IMG/VR virus record: IMGVR_UViG_3300009183_000276
Location: 1 to 29,261 of that record
Strand: one strand, 5' to 3'
Source: a virus
Length of the DNA stretch: 29,261 nucleotides
This document shows, one piece after another, positions 19,085-28,706 of this stretch; within the stretch, counting starts at the first letter, position 1; each line of letters begins with the position of its first letter. Below the pieces are notes generated by a model. The model did not search any database. It was not told the origin of the DNA and saw only the letters and a program-made list of their open reading frames with translations. A program made the translations under genes and the position numbers.

Positions 19085-19093
19085 TGGTATAAA
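19085..19093 (+). promoter_or_regulatory. Extended -10 promoter for packaging/structural genes
   Basis: TGGTATAAA contains TG one base before TATAAA, an extended -10 like that before the replication operon. A TTGACG at 19053 is too far away (29 bases) to serve as -35. A T tract precedes it. The small terminase gene starts 35 bases downstream with AAGGAG (19117-19122). Confidence 0.5.
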
Positions 19094-19127
19094 CTCACAG
19101 CACACGCCACCAGGCGAAGGAGAACAG

Positions 19128-19538
19128 ATGTTCAAATCACTGCCGCTTACAGTTCGCCATGTCAAGGCCACTGAATCGCGCTTGCAAGCAATCTACGACG
19201 CCGGTAAGCTGGGGCTCAAGGGCGACACACTGGCGCTTGCTTCTGGTATGCGACCTGACGAGTACCGCCATTTGTGCCAATTTGACCCACTGGCCGAGAT
19301 GGCCGCAATCAAAGGCAAAGCGGACGGCGAACGCGAGATGGCGCAGATATTGCATAAGGCCGCCCAAGAAGGCGACGCCAAGGCGGCGCTTGAAATCCTC
19401 AAGCACCAACACGGCTGGGTGGCCAAGCAGTCCATCTCGGTGGACATTGACCAGCGCATTTCTATCACCCAGGCGCTTCAAGAAGCCGAGTTGCGCGTAA
19501 TTGAGGTTGTCGATGCAGTCCACCAAATACAGCGCTGA
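19128..19538 (+). CDS. terS: Terminase small subunit
   Basis: This 136-residue protein starts at ATG 19128, which has AAGGAG six bases upstream; an in-frame upstream extension lies in noncoding DNA. The N-terminal part (VRHVKATESRLQAIYDAGKL) and GDTLALASGMRPDEYRHLCQ look like the helix-turn-helix DNA-binding part of small terminases that recognises the packaging site. It is followed by helical KADGEREMAQILHKAAQEGD and AALEILKHQHGWVAK, the latter (LKxxxGW) typical of the family. The C-terminus would contact the large subunit, whose gene overlaps by 26 bases. Assignment rests on motif pattern plus position. Confidence 0.82.
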   Translation: MFKSLPLTVRHVKATESRLQAIYDAGKLGLKGDTLALASGMRPDEYRHLCQFDPLAEMAAIKGKADGEREMAQILHKAAQEGDAKAALEILKHQHGWVAKQSISVDIDQRISITQALQEAELRVIEVVDAVHQIQR

Positions 19539-21036
19539 AGACGAACAGGAACTGATGGCGCGTCTGTGGACGCCGCGCATCAAGGACAACCCACTGAATT
19601 TTGTGATGCTCACGTTCCCGTGGGGCGTCAAGGGCACGCCGTTGGAACACTTCAAGGGGCCGCGCAAGTGGCAGCGCGAGGTGCTGCAAGACATCGCCGA
19701 CCACATCCAAGAGAACAAAGGGCTGTTGGACTTCAACGTGCTGCAAGAGGCGATCTCGTCGGGGCGCGGTATTGGCAAGTCGGCCTTGGTCAGTTGGGTC
19801 ACGATTTGGATGCTGTCCACCCGCATCGGGTCATCGACCATCATCTCGGCCAACTCGGAAAGCCAGCTAAGATCAATCACCTGGGCCGAGATCACCAAGT
19901 GGCTGGCGATGTCGCTCAACTCGCACTGGTTTGAGGTTAGCGCCACCCGGCTGATGCCCGCCAAGTGGCTGACTGAACTGGTCGAGCGTGACCTTAAGAA
20001 AGGCACGCGCTACTGGGGCGTCGAGGGGCGGCTGTGGTCGGAGGAGAACCCAGACGCCTACGCCGGTGTGCATAACTACGACGGGGTACTGGTCATCTTC
20101 GACGAGGCATCGGGTATCGCCGACGCGATCTGGGCGGTGACCAGCGGCTTCTTTACAGAGAACACGCCCAACAGGTTCTGGCTGGCGTTCTCCAATCCGC
20201 GCCGCAACACGGGGTACTTCTACGAGGCGTTCAACTCCAAGCGGGAGTTCTGGAAAACCAAGGTAGTGGACGCCCGCACGGTCGAGGGCACCGACAAACA
20301 GGTCTACGAGCGGATCATCCAAGAGTACGGCAGCGACAGCAGTCAAGCGCACGTCGAGGTCTACGGGATGTTCCCCAGCGCCGGGGACGACCAGTTCATC
20401 CCAGCCGACGTGGTGGACGAGGCCATGAAGCGGGAGCGGTACAAAGACCTGTCGGCGCCGATCATCATCGGGGTCGATCCGGCGCGCTACGGCGCCGACG
20501 CCACGGTCATCGCTGTGCGCCAGGGGCGGGACATTGTGAACATAGCGCGGCACCGGGGCGACGACACTATGACGGTGGTCGGGCACGTCATTGAGGCCAT
20601 AGAGGAGTACAAACCGACGCTGGTGGTGATCGACGAGGGTGGGCTGGGCGCTGGGATCGTGGACAGGCTCAAGGAGCAGCGGTACAAAATCAAGGGTATA
20701 AACTTCGGAAACAAGGCGAAAAACCCGATAATGTACGGAAATATGCGCGCCCAGATGTGGGGCGAGATGCGGGAGTGGCTGAAATCTGCTAGTATTCCGA
20801 CCGACAGGTTCTTGAAGACGGACTTGATTTCGCCTAAGATGAAGCCTGATTCACGTGGAACAATTTTCTTGGAGAGCAAGAAAGATATGAAATCGCGGGG
20901 CCTTGCATCACCAGACGCAGCGGACGCTATTTGCGTGACGTTTGCTTTTCCTGTGGCCCACCGCGAGTATACTGAGCCGACACGCCGCGTCAACTCCCAA
21001 GGCAGCGCGGTACATAACTCATGGATGGGGTCTTAA
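19513..21036 (+). CDS. terL: Terminase large subunit (ATPase and nuclease)
   Basis: This is the 507-residue motor and headful/cos nuclease for DNA packaging. The ATPase has Walker A SSGRGIGKSAL (82-92) and Walker B VLVIFDE (192-198), followed by a coupling segment around FSNPRRNTG. The RNase H-like nuclease has GVDPARYGADATV (D322), VVIDEGGLGAG (D374) and SPDAADA (D468, D471). I start at the ATG at 19513, with GAGG six bases upstream, rather than a TTG four codons earlier. The length and motif order are normal. It is preceded by the small subunit and followed by a 47-residue protein and the portal, the standard packaging cluster. Confidence 0.94.
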   Translation: MQSTKYSAEDEQELMARLWTPRIKDNPLNFVMLTFPWGVKGTPLEHFKGPRKWQREVLQDIADHIQENKGLLDFNVLQEAISSGRGIGKSALVSWVTIWMLSTRIGSSTIISANSESQLRSITWAEITKWLAMSLNSHWFEVSATRLMPAKWLTELVERDLKKGTRYWGVEGRLWSEENPDAYAGVHNYDGVLVIFDEASGIADAIWAVTSGFFTENTPNRFWLAFSNPRRNTGYFYEAFNSKREFWKTKVVDARTVEGTDKQVYERIIQEYGSDSSQAHVEVYGMFPSAGDDQFIPADVVDEAMKRERYKDLSAPIIIGVDPARYGADATVIAVRQGRDIVNIARHRGDDTMTVVGHVIEAIEEYKPTLVVIDEGGLGAGIVDRLKEQRYKIKGINFGNKAKNPIMYGNMRAQMWGEMREWLKSASIPTDRFLKTDLISPKMKPDSRGTIFLESKKDMKSRGLASPDAADAICVTFAFPVAHREYTEPTRRVNSQGSAVHNSWMGS

Positions 21037-21037
21037 T

Positions 21038-21181
21038 ATGCCGCTGGTCAAATCAAAATCACCTGAAGCCTTCCGCAAGAACGTGGCGGCTGAAGTTAAG
21101 GCTGGTAAGCCGGTCAAACAGGCCGTCGCCATAGCGTACGCGGCTAAGCGCAGCGCCCCAACCCCAGCTAAGAAGAAATAA
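21038..21181 (+). CDS. Small basic protein between terminase and portal (47 aa)
   Basis: MPLVKSKSPEAFRKNVAAEV continues with KAGKPVKQAVAIAYAAKRSA and a Lys-rich end. Proteins of this type (K-S-K-x-x-A-F-x-x-N-V-A-x-E, GKPxKQAVAIAY) recur in proteobacterial phages, often next to the portal or terminase gene; function is unknown. A longer open frame runs upstream inside terL. I take the ATG at 21038 just after the terL stop. The stop overlaps the portal start by one base. Confidence 0.75.
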   Translation: MPLVKSKSPEAFRKNVAAEVKAGKPVKQAVAIAYAAKRSAPTPAKKK

Positions 21182-23367
21182 TGGCTGACTACACAGGCAT
21201 AGCAGCCGCAGGCGCGGTAGCCAACGGAGGCGGTCAAAAAGACAGCACCTCCAGCGTACTGGCCACCGCCCGCAGCCGACTGGACATGGCGATCTCGGCA
21301 CTTTCGGAAAGCCGGGAAGACGAGATCGACGACTTGAGATTTTACGCCGGTAGCCCGGACAACCAGTGGCAATGGCCCGCTGATGTGCTGGCCACTCGCG
21401 GCGCGGTGCAGGGTCAAACGATCAACGCCCGCCCATGCCTGACCATCAACAAACTGCCGCAGCACGTCCGGCAAGTGACCAATGACCAACGTCAAAACAG
21501 GCCAACTGGCAAAGTTATTCCAGCCGATGACCACGCCGACATCGACGTCGCCGAAGTATTTAACGGCATGGTCAGGCATATTGAGTACATCTCGGACGCA
21601 GATGTCGCTTACGACACCGCCTGCGAAAACCAAGTCTCCTACGGCGAAGGCTACATCCGTCTCCTGACTGAGTATTGCAGCGACGACACATTTGACCAAG
21701 ACATCAAAATTGGCCGGATTCGCAACAGTTTCTCGGTTTACATGGACCCGACCATCCAAGACCCGTGCGGCTCGGATGCCAAGTGGTGCTTTATCACCGA
21801 GGACATCTCCAAAGACGATTATGTGCGGATGTACCCCGACTCGGCGCCTATCACAACGCTGCAAACGCTGGGTGTAGGCGACCAAAACCTATCACAGTGG
21901 CTCAATGAGGACACGATCCGCATCGCTGACTACTATTACGTTGATTACGACAAGGGCACGCTCAATTTGTACCCTGGCAACGCCACGGCGTTTAACGGAA
22001 CCCCCGAAGACAAGCAGTTGCGGGCTGTTTATGGCAAGCCCAAAAAGTCGCGCCAGTCTGACCGGCCACGGATCAAGTATTGCAAGATTAACGGGTACGA
22101 AATCCTTGAAGAACGCGAGTGGGCGGGCAAATATATCCCCGTTGTACGCATTGTTGGCAATGAATTTGAGGTTGACGGTCGCTTGTATGTCTCTGGCCTA
22201 GTGCGTAACGCCAAGGATGCCCAGCGGATGTACAACTATTGGGTATCCCAAGAGGCCGAAATGCTGGCTTTGGCACCCAAAGCACCATTTATTGGGTACG
22301 GTGGCCAGTTTGAGGGATATGAAAACCAGTGGAAAACAGCAAATACGACCAACTGGCCGTATTTGGAGGTCAATCCAGACGTTACAGACGGCCAAGGCGC
22401 CGTTTTGCCACTGCCACAGCGGGCTCAGCCCCCAATGGCGTCCACCGGCCTCCTACAGGCCAAAGCTGGGGCTGCTGAGGACATTAAATCGTCCACTGGG
22501 CAGTACAACGCATCTTTGGGCATGACATCCAACGAGCGCAGCGGCAAAGCCATCTTGGCCCGCCAGCGCGAGGGCGATGTTGGGACTTACCACTATGGTG
22601 ACAACTTGGCCCGTGGCGTGCGTTACCTGACGCGCCAACTGATTGACCTGATCCCCAAAATCTACGATACCCAGCGCATTGCGCGGGTGATTGGCGAGGA
22701 CGGCGAGACAAGCATGGTTAAGATCGACCCGATGCAAACCGAGCCGGTCAAGAAGATCATGGATCAGCAGGGCATCGTGATCGACAAAATTTACAACCCC
22801 GGCGTCGGCAAGTACGACGTGGTAGCCACCACCGGCCCAGGCTACGCGACCAAGCGCCAAGAGGCGCTGGAGGCGATGGGCCAACTGTTGCAGGGCAACC
22901 CGCAGCTATGGCAGGTGGCCGGTGACCTGTTCGTCAAGAACATGGACTGGCCGGGCGCCCAAGAGATGGCCAAGCGGTTTGCCAAGACGATTGACCCCAA
23001 ACTCATGCAAGACGGCGACAAGCCGCCTGAGTTGCAGGCCGCTGAGCAGCAGATTCAGGCGATGGGCCAAGAAATGGAGCAGATGCACCAGATGATCGTG
23101 AATGCTGGCAAGTCGATTGAGGCGCAGGATATGCACCGCAAAGACTTTGAGGCCACGGTCAAGGCGTACCAAGCTGAGACACAGCGCATTTCCGCTGTGC
23201 AGGCGTCTATGTCGCCCGAGCAGATTCAAGACATCGTGCTGGGCACCGTCCACGGCATGATTACCTCTGGCGACTTGGTGTCTGAGATGCCAGGGCGTGA
23301 TGTAGACACCGAGATGCCGCAAGAAGGCATGGAGCAGATGCAACAACCTATGGGAATGCCACAATGA
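21181..23367 (+). CDS. Portal protein (P22-like)
   Basis: This 728-residue protein is near the length of the P22 portal (725). It forms the dodecameric ring at the capsid vertex through which DNA enters and leaves. Features include an N-terminal region with SESREDEIDDLRFYAGSPDNQW (about 40-61), TINKLPQHVRQVTNDQRQNR, a ENQVSYGEGYIRLLTEY segment, SFSVYMDPTIQDP, the core GMTSNERSGKAILARQREGD, and long C-terminal Gln/Met-rich helices (about 600-700) that would form the barrel. No active site is expected. It lies after terL and its stop overlaps the next gene (ATGA). Confidence 0.92.
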   Translation: MADYTGIAAAGAVANGGGQKDSTSSVLATARSRLDMAISALSESREDEIDDLRFYAGSPDNQWQWPADVLATRGAVQGQTINARPCLTINKLPQHVRQVTNDQRQNRPTGKVIPADDHADIDVAEVFNGMVRHIEYISDADVAYDTACENQVSYGEGYIRLLTEYCSDDTFDQDIKIGRIRNSFSVYMDPTIQDPCGSDAKWCFITEDISKDDYVRMYPDSAPITTLQTLGVGDQNLSQWLNEDTIRIADYYYVDYDKGTLNLYPGNATAFNGTPEDKQLRAVYGKPKKSRQSDRPRIKYCKINGYEILEEREWAGKYIPVVRIVGNEFEVDGRLYVSGLVRNAKDAQRMYNYWVSQEAEMLALAPKAPFIGYGGQFEGYENQWKTANTTNWPYLEVNPDVTDGQGAVLPLPQRAQPPMASTGLLQAKAGAAEDIKSSTGQYNASLGMTSNERSGKAILARQREGDVGTYHYGDNLARGVRYLTRQLIDLIPKIYDTQRIARVIGEDGETSMVKIDPMQTEPVKKIMDQQGIVIDKIYNPGVGKYDVVATTGPGYATKRQEALEAMGQLLQGNPQLWQVAGDLFVKNMDWPGAQEMAKRFAKTIDPKLMQDGDKPPELQAAEQQIQAMGQEMEQMHQMIVNAGKSIEAQDMHRKDFEATVKAYQAETQRISAVQASMSPEQIQDIVLGTVHGMITSGDLVSEMPGRDVDTEMPQEGMEQMQQPMGMPQ

Positions 23368-23726
23368 AAGCCGCAGATTTTGTAGGAATGCTATTTCTAG
23401 CCCGTGACGTTGCCCACAGCGTCCATTTGAACACGCGCAGCTACTCCAAGCACGTCGCGCTCAACACCTTCTATGACAGCATCATTGACCACGCAGATGC
23501 GTTTGCAGAAGCCTATCAGGGCCGTCACGGTCTGATGGGGCCAATTACGCTGCATTCGGCCACCAAAACGGCCAATATCATCGACTTTTTGAAAAGCCAA
23601 CTTGACGAAATCGAGAAGGTGCGCTACGACGTGTGCGATAAATCTGACTCGTCGCTCCAGCAACTCATTGATAATATCGTGGAGTTGTACCTGTCCACCC
23701 TGTATAAACTCCGCTTTTTAGCATAA
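23364..23726 (+). CDS. Dps/ferritin-like DUF5856-type protein
   Basis: This 120-residue, all-helical protein of a type annotated as DUF5856 in phages carries histidines and acids at the spacing of the Dps ferroxidase centre. Dps of E. coli uses H51, H63, D67, D78 and E82; here the same spacing gives H18, H30, N34, D45 and E49. The local context also agrees: AHSVHLNTRSYSKH against AHWNMRG, and IIDHADAFAE against LIDHLDTMAE. The protein is shorter than cellular Dps (about 165 residues) and lacks the Lys-rich tail. It may be a mini-ferritin or a retained fold with another role in the virion. The comparison is from memory of the Dps sequence. Confidence 0.72.
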   Translation: MKAADFVGMLFLARDVAHSVHLNTRSYSKHVALNTFYDSIIDHADAFAEAYQGRHGLMGPITLHSATKTANIIDFLKSQLDEIEKVRYDVCDKSDSSLQQLIDNIVELYLSTLYKLRFLA

Positions 23727-23735
23727 GGAACCATC

Positions 23736-24002
23736 ATGGCACTCTACAAACAAGGCAATGCAGACTCGCAGGTCAAGATCGGCGGCGGCAAGCTGTACGG
23801 CGTTTTTATTTCCTCAACTACCAGCGGCACTTTTGCGTTGTACGATAGCGCTACGGCCAGCACCGCAGACCCTAAAATCGCCAACACTGTGACCGTGACC
23901 GCAGGCACACAGTACATATCATTCCCCGCAGGTATCTGGTTTAGCAAAGGTCTGTACATTGACATTGCTAGTACCATCGAATACACAATCGTGTACGAAT
24001 AA
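23736..24002 (+). CDS. Small beta-rich virion-type protein (88 aa)
   Basis: [20 protein letters not shown] is followed by alternating strands ([39 protein letters not shown]) and ends [16 protein letters not shown]. It is nearly all beta by pattern, without signal peptide or cysteines. Proteins of this kind sit next to fibre genes and often are head- or fibre-decorating proteins; that is inference from position. AAGGA is seven bases before the ATG. Confidence 0.65.
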   Translation: MALYKQGNADSQVKIGGGKLYGVFISSTTSGTFALYDSATASTADPKIANTVTVTAGTQYISFPAGIWFSKGLYIDIASTIEYTIVYE

Positions 24003-24013
24003 GGAGCGCCGCA

Positions 24014-27000
24014 ATGGCAGATGTAAAGATTTCCCAACTGCCAGCAGCTACGACCCCTTTAACGGGGGCTGAGCAAGTTCCGCTGGTACAAGGTGGTGTC
24101 ACCAAACGCACCACTGTTTTAGACCTGGGCGCTTCTCAGACCTTGCAGACCGTTACGTCCAACGGCGCCAGCACGACCATCAACTCGCTGTTTAACGGTG
24201 CCAATATCGGCACTTTTAGCGGCGTTCCAGCAGTCACGTCTGTTGGCTCAACAGTGGGCTTGGCCAACTCAACCAACGCCGTTGTTCTTGTGGCCGACGC
24301 ATGGCGCGGCACCAGCAACAACAACATCAACTTGGGCGCGTCTGGCTACAACTGGAACAACATCTACGGCACGACCTTTAACGTAGGCTCGGGCACGGCC
24401 AGCATGACGGCCTCGGGCAACAACCTGGTGCTGAACGCCGTGGCGGCTGCCGTGGCAGGCGTTGGGTTTGCTCCGGCCACAGACAACTTGTATTTCTTGG
24501 GTGGTTCGTCACTCAGGTGGAAAGCCTTGTACTTGGGCGACGGCGCCCTGACTTGGAATTCCTACGCCATCCCAGCCCCGACCGGCGGCACAACGACCTT
24601 TTTGCGTAACGATGGCACTTGGGCCGTCCCAGCAGGCGGTGGTGGCGGTTCGGGCACGGTCACCTCGGTTTCGGTTGTTTCTGCGAATGGACTTGCTGGC
24701 ACGGTGGCCACGGCCACAACCACTCCGGCCATTACGCTGTCTACCAGCATTACCGGCGTCCTCAAAGGCAACGGAACGGCCATTTCTGCGGCTACAGCAG
24801 GCACTGACTATGTAGCCCCCGGCGGCGCCCTTGGGACGCCATCCAGCGGCACTTTGACCAACGCTACGGGCCTCCCGCTGACAACCGGCGTGACGGGCTT
24901 GCTGCCTGTGGCCAACGGCGGCACTGGCACGGCTACACCTGCGCTGGTCGCGGGCACCAACGTGACCATTACAGGCACTTGGCCAAACCAGACGATTAAC
25001 GCGTCCGGCGGCGGCAGCATGACTTACCCAGGGGCTGGCATTGCCAACTCCACCGGCTCGGCTTGGGGCACGTCTTACAGCACCACGGGCACCGGCACAG
25101 TGCTGGCTTTGGCCACATCGCCCACCTTGGTGACGCCCGTGCTGGGCACGCCCACATCGGGCAACTTTAGCACCGGCACGTTCACTTGGCCAACGTTCAA
25201 CCAAAACACTTCTGGCACGGCTGCGGGGCTATCTGCTACCTTGGCTGTGGCTTCTGGCGGTACAGGGCAGACGACCTATACCGACGGGCAATTGCTGATC
25301 GGCAATACCACAGGCAACACACTTACAAAAGCCACGTTGACTGCGGGCACTGGCGTCACCATTACCAACGGGGCGGGTGCCATTACCATTAACGCCACGG
25401 GAACTGGCGGCACAGTGACGTCAGTAGCTGCGTTGACTTTGGGCACCACAGGTACAGACGTTTCGTCTACTGTGGCTACAGGCACCACAACCCCTGTCAT
25501 TACGCTTAATCTGCCGTCTGCATCGGCTACCAATCGGGGCGCGCTCACCGCTGCTGACTGGACTACGTTTAACAACAAAGGCTCGGGCACTGTGACTTCG
25601 GTTGGCTGGACAGGTGGTATTGTGTCGGTAGCTACAGGCACGACAACCCCAGCGTTCACAATCGCGGGAACTTCTGGTGGCGTGCCGTACTTTAATAGCG
25701 GAACAACCTGGGCCACATCGGCTGCTTTGGCGGCCAATGCTTTGGTTGTTGGCGGCGGGGCTGGGGTTGCTCCTGCAACCGTTACTACAGGCACTGGCGT
25801 TGTTACGGCGCTTGGCGTAAATACTGGGACTGCGGGCGCTTTTGTAGTCAACGGCGGCGCTTTAGGAACTCCATCAAGCGGAACGCTCACTAGCGCAACT
25901 GGGTTGCCTTTAACAACTGGCGTTACAGGAACTTTGCCAATTGCCAATGGTGGCACTGGCCTGACAACCACGCCAGCAAACGGCGCCTTAGACATCGGCA
26001 ATGGTACGGGCTTTACCCGTACTACTTTGACCGCTGGCACAGGCATTACAGTCACCAACGCATCCGGAGCTATCACAATTGCTGCTGCTGGTGGCAACAC
26101 TCCAATCGGTACAGACCTTGCCTCTACTGACTACAATTTGACAATGCCAACTGCTTTGGCCTCAACTACTGGTGCCCCAGTAATGCAAGCAGTGTCTCTT
26201 GATGGAACAAAAGAATTAATGCTGATTGGTGGTAATTCATCATTACAAGCAGTTGTTTGGGACGGAAGCGCTTTTGGCACAATGGTTCTTGTTAGAAGTG
26301 GAGATTTTTCTACTAGAAGAAGTTGCGCTATTATTGCTTTATCATCCACTTCTGTTTTAGTTTCATCTTTAGTAGATATTACCACAGCACTTCAAACTGT
26401 TGTTTTATCTATTAGCGGAACTACTATTACAGTAAATACGGCTGTTTCTACTACTTTAGGCGCAACTTCAAATCTAATTAATCAAGATACTAGATTTGTT
26501 GCTTGTGGTTCTTCCTATGTATTAAATTATTTTAAGGACGGCACTTTGGCTCCGTGTTTTAGAGCAATTACAGTAAGTGGAACAACTCCAACTGTTGGCT
26601 CAGAATTGGCGTTATTAAGTGGGCAATATACTTATGCTCATTCTTATGCTTATACAAGTTCAGTTTTGTTAAGTTTAAGCAGTGATTCAAACAATATTTA
26701 TGTTCAACCAATATCTGTTAGCGGAACAACGCTTACATTAGGAACTAGCGCAACAATTGTTAATAGCAGCGCAGTCTTTGTTTCTGGTGTGCTTAGTTCT
26801 GGTCGCGTAGCAATTGCATATCCTACAAGTGCAAATGCAAACGTTTCTTGTTCTATTATTTCAGTAACAACAACGGTCGCGTCTGTATCAACAGCAGGAA
26901 CAACTTTAAATGTTACAACTTTGTACCCAGTAATGCAAGTTTTTGGCACACAGGCTTTTGTGTTATCTGGTTATGGAGCAAGTGACCAAATATCAGTTTT

Positions 27001-27508
27001 AACTGATACTGCTGGGGTTGCAAGCGTTGGAACACCAGTAACGCCACTTCAAGGCAGTAGAATGGTTGGATATTTAAGCACAGGAAAAGTATTTTTATCA
27101 AGCGTTACAAATGGAAATTCTTCTTATTATCAATATGGAATTTCTTCAGGAGCAGCAGTTGTTGAGAAAACATTTCCAAATGTAACAAGTACAACAACTA
27201 TTGTTGTTCAAACTTTTGGTAATACAGTTTATTATAATCAACCGTTATCTGGCCCTGCCGTATCTGGGAATAATTCTTCTTTTGTGCCATTAAGAACATC
27301 TGCTGGAAAAACATCATACGCTTCAACAACATTTTTGCCATTTTCTACTAGCATTGATGGTTCTTACATCGCAAAAACACAACAAAGCCCGTATACAAGC
27401 ACTGGTGTTTTTAATGACGGTATATCAACAACAACGGCATGGGGGTTCCCAGCATTGCAATCAACAACAACAACAAATTTAGTAATAAGAAAGATTGTTC
27501 TATCATGA
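24014..27508 (+). CDS. Tail fibre / receptor-binding protein (1164 aa)
   Basis: The N-terminus [20 protein letters not shown] is typical of phage fibre attachment ends. Residues about 210-700 are Gly/Thr/Ser-rich with recurring elements such as [20 protein letters not shown] and [10 protein letters not shown], normal for elongated trimeric fibres. From about residue 715 the sequence changes to short repeats of the form VSGTTxTVG or VSGTTLTLG every 45-50 residues (for example about 802, 859, 906), suggesting a beta-propeller-like receptor-binding domain. DNA composition changes at about 26140: the 3' third is much richer in A and T than the rest. The gene lies between portal and scaffold genes. 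AAGGAG precedes the ATG. Confidence 0.85.
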   Translation: MADVKISQLPAATTPLTGAEQVPLVQGGVTKRTTVLDLGASQTLQTVTSNGASTTINSLFNGANIGTFSGVPAVTSVGSTVGLANSTNAVVLVADAWRGTSNNNINLGASGYNWNNIYGTTFNVGSGTASMTASGNNLVLNAVAAAVAGVGFAPATDNLYFLGGSSLRWKALYLGDGALTWNSYAIPAPTGGTTTFLRNDGTWAVPAGGGGGSGTVTSVSVVSANGLAGTVATATTTPAITLSTSITGVLKGNGTAISAATAGTDYVAPGGALGTPSSGTLTNATGLPLTTGVTGLLPVANGGTGTATPALVAGTNVTITGTWPNQTINASGGGSMTYPGAGIANSTGSAWGTSYSTTGTGTVLALATSPTLVTPVLGTPTSGNFSTGTFTWPTFNQNTSGTAAGLSATLAVASGGTGQTTYTDGQLLIGNTTGNTLTKATLTAGTGVTITNGAGAITINATGTGGTVTSVAALTLGTTGTDVSSTVATGTTTPVITLNLPSASATNRGALTAADWTTFNNKGSGTVTSVGWTGGIVSVATGTTTPAFTIAGTSGGVPYFNSGTTWATSAALAANALVVGGGAGVAPATVTTGTGVVTALGVNTGTAGAFVVNGGALGTPSSGTLTSATGLPLTTGVTGTLPIANGGTGLTTTPANGALDIGNGTGFTRTTLTAGTGITVTNASGAITIAAAGGNTPIGTDLASTDYNLTMPTALASTTGAPVMQAVSLDGTKELMLIGGNSSLQAVVWDGSAFGTMVLVRSGDFSTRRSCAIIALSSTSVLVSSLVDITTALQTVVLSISGTTITVNTAVSTTLGATSNLINQDTRFVACGSSYVLNYFKDGTLAPCFRAITVSGTTPTVGSELALLSGQYTYAHSYAYTSSVLLSLSSDSNNIYVQPISVSGTTLTLGTSATIVNSSAVFVSGVLSSGRVAIAYPTSANANVSCSIISVTTTVASVSTAGTTLNVTTLYPVMQVFGTQAFVLSGYGASDQISVLTDTAGVASVGTPVTPLQGSRMVGYLSTGKVFLSSVTNGNSSYYQYGISSGAAVVEKTFPNVTSTTTIVVQTFGNTVYYNQPLSGPAVSGNNSSFVPLRTSAGKTSYASTTFLPFSTSIDGSYIAKTQQSPYTSTGVFNDGISTTTAWGFPALQSTTTTNLVIRKIVLS
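24821..24928 (+). repeat. Fibre internal protein repeat, copy 1
   Basis: Thirty-six codons (residues 270-305; starts [17 protein letters not shown], ends ANGGTG). Thirty-three residues match copy 2 at 25853-25960, but only ten codons are the same at DNA level. Confidence 0.8.
25853..25960 (+). repeat. Fibre internal protein repeat, copy 2
   Basis: Residues 614-649 ([17 protein letters not shown] to ANGGTG). The protein is 33/36 identical to copy 1 and the codons use more A and T at third positions, so the repeat is visible in protein but largely lost in DNA. Confidence 0.8.
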
Positions 27509-27858
27509 AAAAAATTATTACTCAGTCGGGTAAGTTTGGCCCATATAACAATGTTGAAGTTCTTGATGATCGTTACCATGTAGATGGTGCTGACCTTCCT
27601 TTTACGGTTATTGGACAAGGCGAGATTAGCGATGTTGTAGACGGGGATTTTCCAGTTGTTGTGGTTCGTCCACCGTACGATGAAACAGCAACATCTGTGC
27701 GTGAGCAACGCAGCGCCAAACTGGCCGAGTCGGACTGGACTCAGCTTACCGATGCGCCGATAAACAGCGCGCTGTGGGCTGTCTACCGCCAGCAGCTACG
27801 CGATGTACCTAGTCAAGTTGGCTTTCCGTGGGAGATAAATTGGCCCACACAGCCCTAA
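27505..27858 (+). CDS. Tail fibre assembly chaperone-like protein
   Basis: This 117-residue protein has an N-terminal beta part ([34 protein letters not shown]). The C-terminal domain contains [40 protein letters not shown] and [10 protein letters not shown], a pattern of the phage tail assembly chaperone family. The ATG overlaps the fibre stop (ATGA), so it is made with the fibre it probably helps fold or trim. I take 27505 rather than an upstream in-frame ATG inside the fibre gene. The first half keeps the AT-rich composition of the fibre end, and the composition returns to phage average at about 27700. Confidence 0.8.
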   Translation: MKKIITQSGKFGPYNNVEVLDDRYHVDGADLPFTVIGQGEISDVVDGDFPVVVVRPPYDETATSVREQRSAKLAESDWTQLTDAPINSALWAVYRQQLRDVPSQVGFPWEINWPTQP

Positions 27859-27886
27859 AAGATACGGCATAATGCCCGAAAACGTA

Positions 27887-27902
27887 CTGGTGCGCTCACC
27901 AG
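27887..27902 (+). other. Hairpin before scaffold gene
   Basis: CTGGTG and CACCAG form a perfect 6-bp stem with a four-base loop in the 65-base gap between chaperone and scaffold genes. No T tract follows. It may be an RNA processing or translational control element; no clear promoter is seen in the gap. Confidence 0.45.
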
Positions 27903-27923
27903 GGATTCTATGGAATCGAAAAA

Positions 27924-28685
27924 ATGTCAGAAGAAATCCTAGCGGAAGTTGAATCCGTGCCAGATCAGGTTGCAACGGCTGCGCCTGAGACTGAAGTTAA
28001 AACGCCGGAAGTAGAGACGCCCAAGACCTTCACACAAGAAGATTTGGACGCAGCTATTGGAAAACGCCTTGCAAGAGAGCAACGAAAGTGGGAACGGGAA
28101 CAAGCGCAACGCCAAGCAGAAGTGCAGACGTTGAGGGCTCCAGCCGCCCAGTCCGTTGACCAGTTTGAGACACCTGAAGCCTATGCAGAAGCATTGGCCC
28201 TCCAGCGTGCCGAAGAACTTGTCGCCAAACGGGACGCGGCCAAACAGCAATCGCAAATTCTTGAAAGCTACCACGAACGTGAAGAAGAAGCCCGTGGCAA
28301 ATACGAGGACTTTGAACAAGTCGCGTACAACCCCAAACTTCCGATCACCGACGTGATGGCAGAGACGATCCGATCTTCGGATGTTGGGCCTGAGTTAGCT
28401 TACTACCTCGGTTCTAACCCCAAGGACGCGGAACGCATCTCCCGTATGTCGCCACTCGGTCAGGCAAAAGAGATTGGGAAGATTGAAGCCAAATTGGCCG
28501 CTGATCCTCCTATGAAACGTACGACATCCGCGCCAGCGCCAATTTCGCCTGTCACCGCCCGATCCACTGGATCACCGGCCTATGACACTACTGATCCACG
28601 GTCTATCAAGACTATGTCGGATTCGCAGTGGATTGAAGCCGAACGGGCACGCCAGCGTAAGAAGTGGGAAGCGCAAAACCGCTAA
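27924..28685 (+). CDS. Capsid scaffolding protein
   Basis: This 253-residue protein has an acidic, Glu/Pro-rich N-terminus (about 1-35). A long charged helix contains EDLDAAIGKRLAREQRKWER and QFETPEAYAEALALQRAEEL. A globular/helical middle (SSDVGPELAYYLGSNPKDAE) and an Ala/Pro/Ser linker follow, and the C-terminus is basic (SDSQWIEAERARQRKKWEA), like the coat-binding helix-turn-helix at the end of P22 scaffold. The position directly before the coat gene supports the call. It directs procapsid assembly and leaves before DNA packaging. The ribosome-binding site (GGA at about ten bases) is weak. Confidence 0.88.
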   Translation: MSEEILAEVESVPDQVATAAPETEVKTPEVETPKTFTQEDLDAAIGKRLAREQRKWEREQAQRQAEVQTLRAPAAQSVDQFETPEAYAEALALQRAEELVAKRDAAKQQSQILESYHEREEEARGKYEDFEQVAYNPKLPITDVMAETIRSSDVGPELAYYLGSNPKDAERISRMSPLGQAKEIGKIEAKLAADPPMKRTTSAPAPISPVTARSTGSPAYDTTDPRSIKTMSDSQWIEAERARQRKKWEAQNR

Positions 28686-28706
28686 CTTTTTTAAGGACTT
28701 TTTTTC

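Noticed and set aside
18868-19110. 80-codon minus-strand frame in the repeat region
   Set aside because: Its CWLCWLCQ and repeated segments are translations of the GCCAAC repeats; no start signal, so the region is treated as noncoding.
25276-26100. 274-codon minus-strand frame opposite the tail fibre
   Set aside because: The Pro/Val-rich pattern simply mirrors the Gly/Thr repeats of the fibre.
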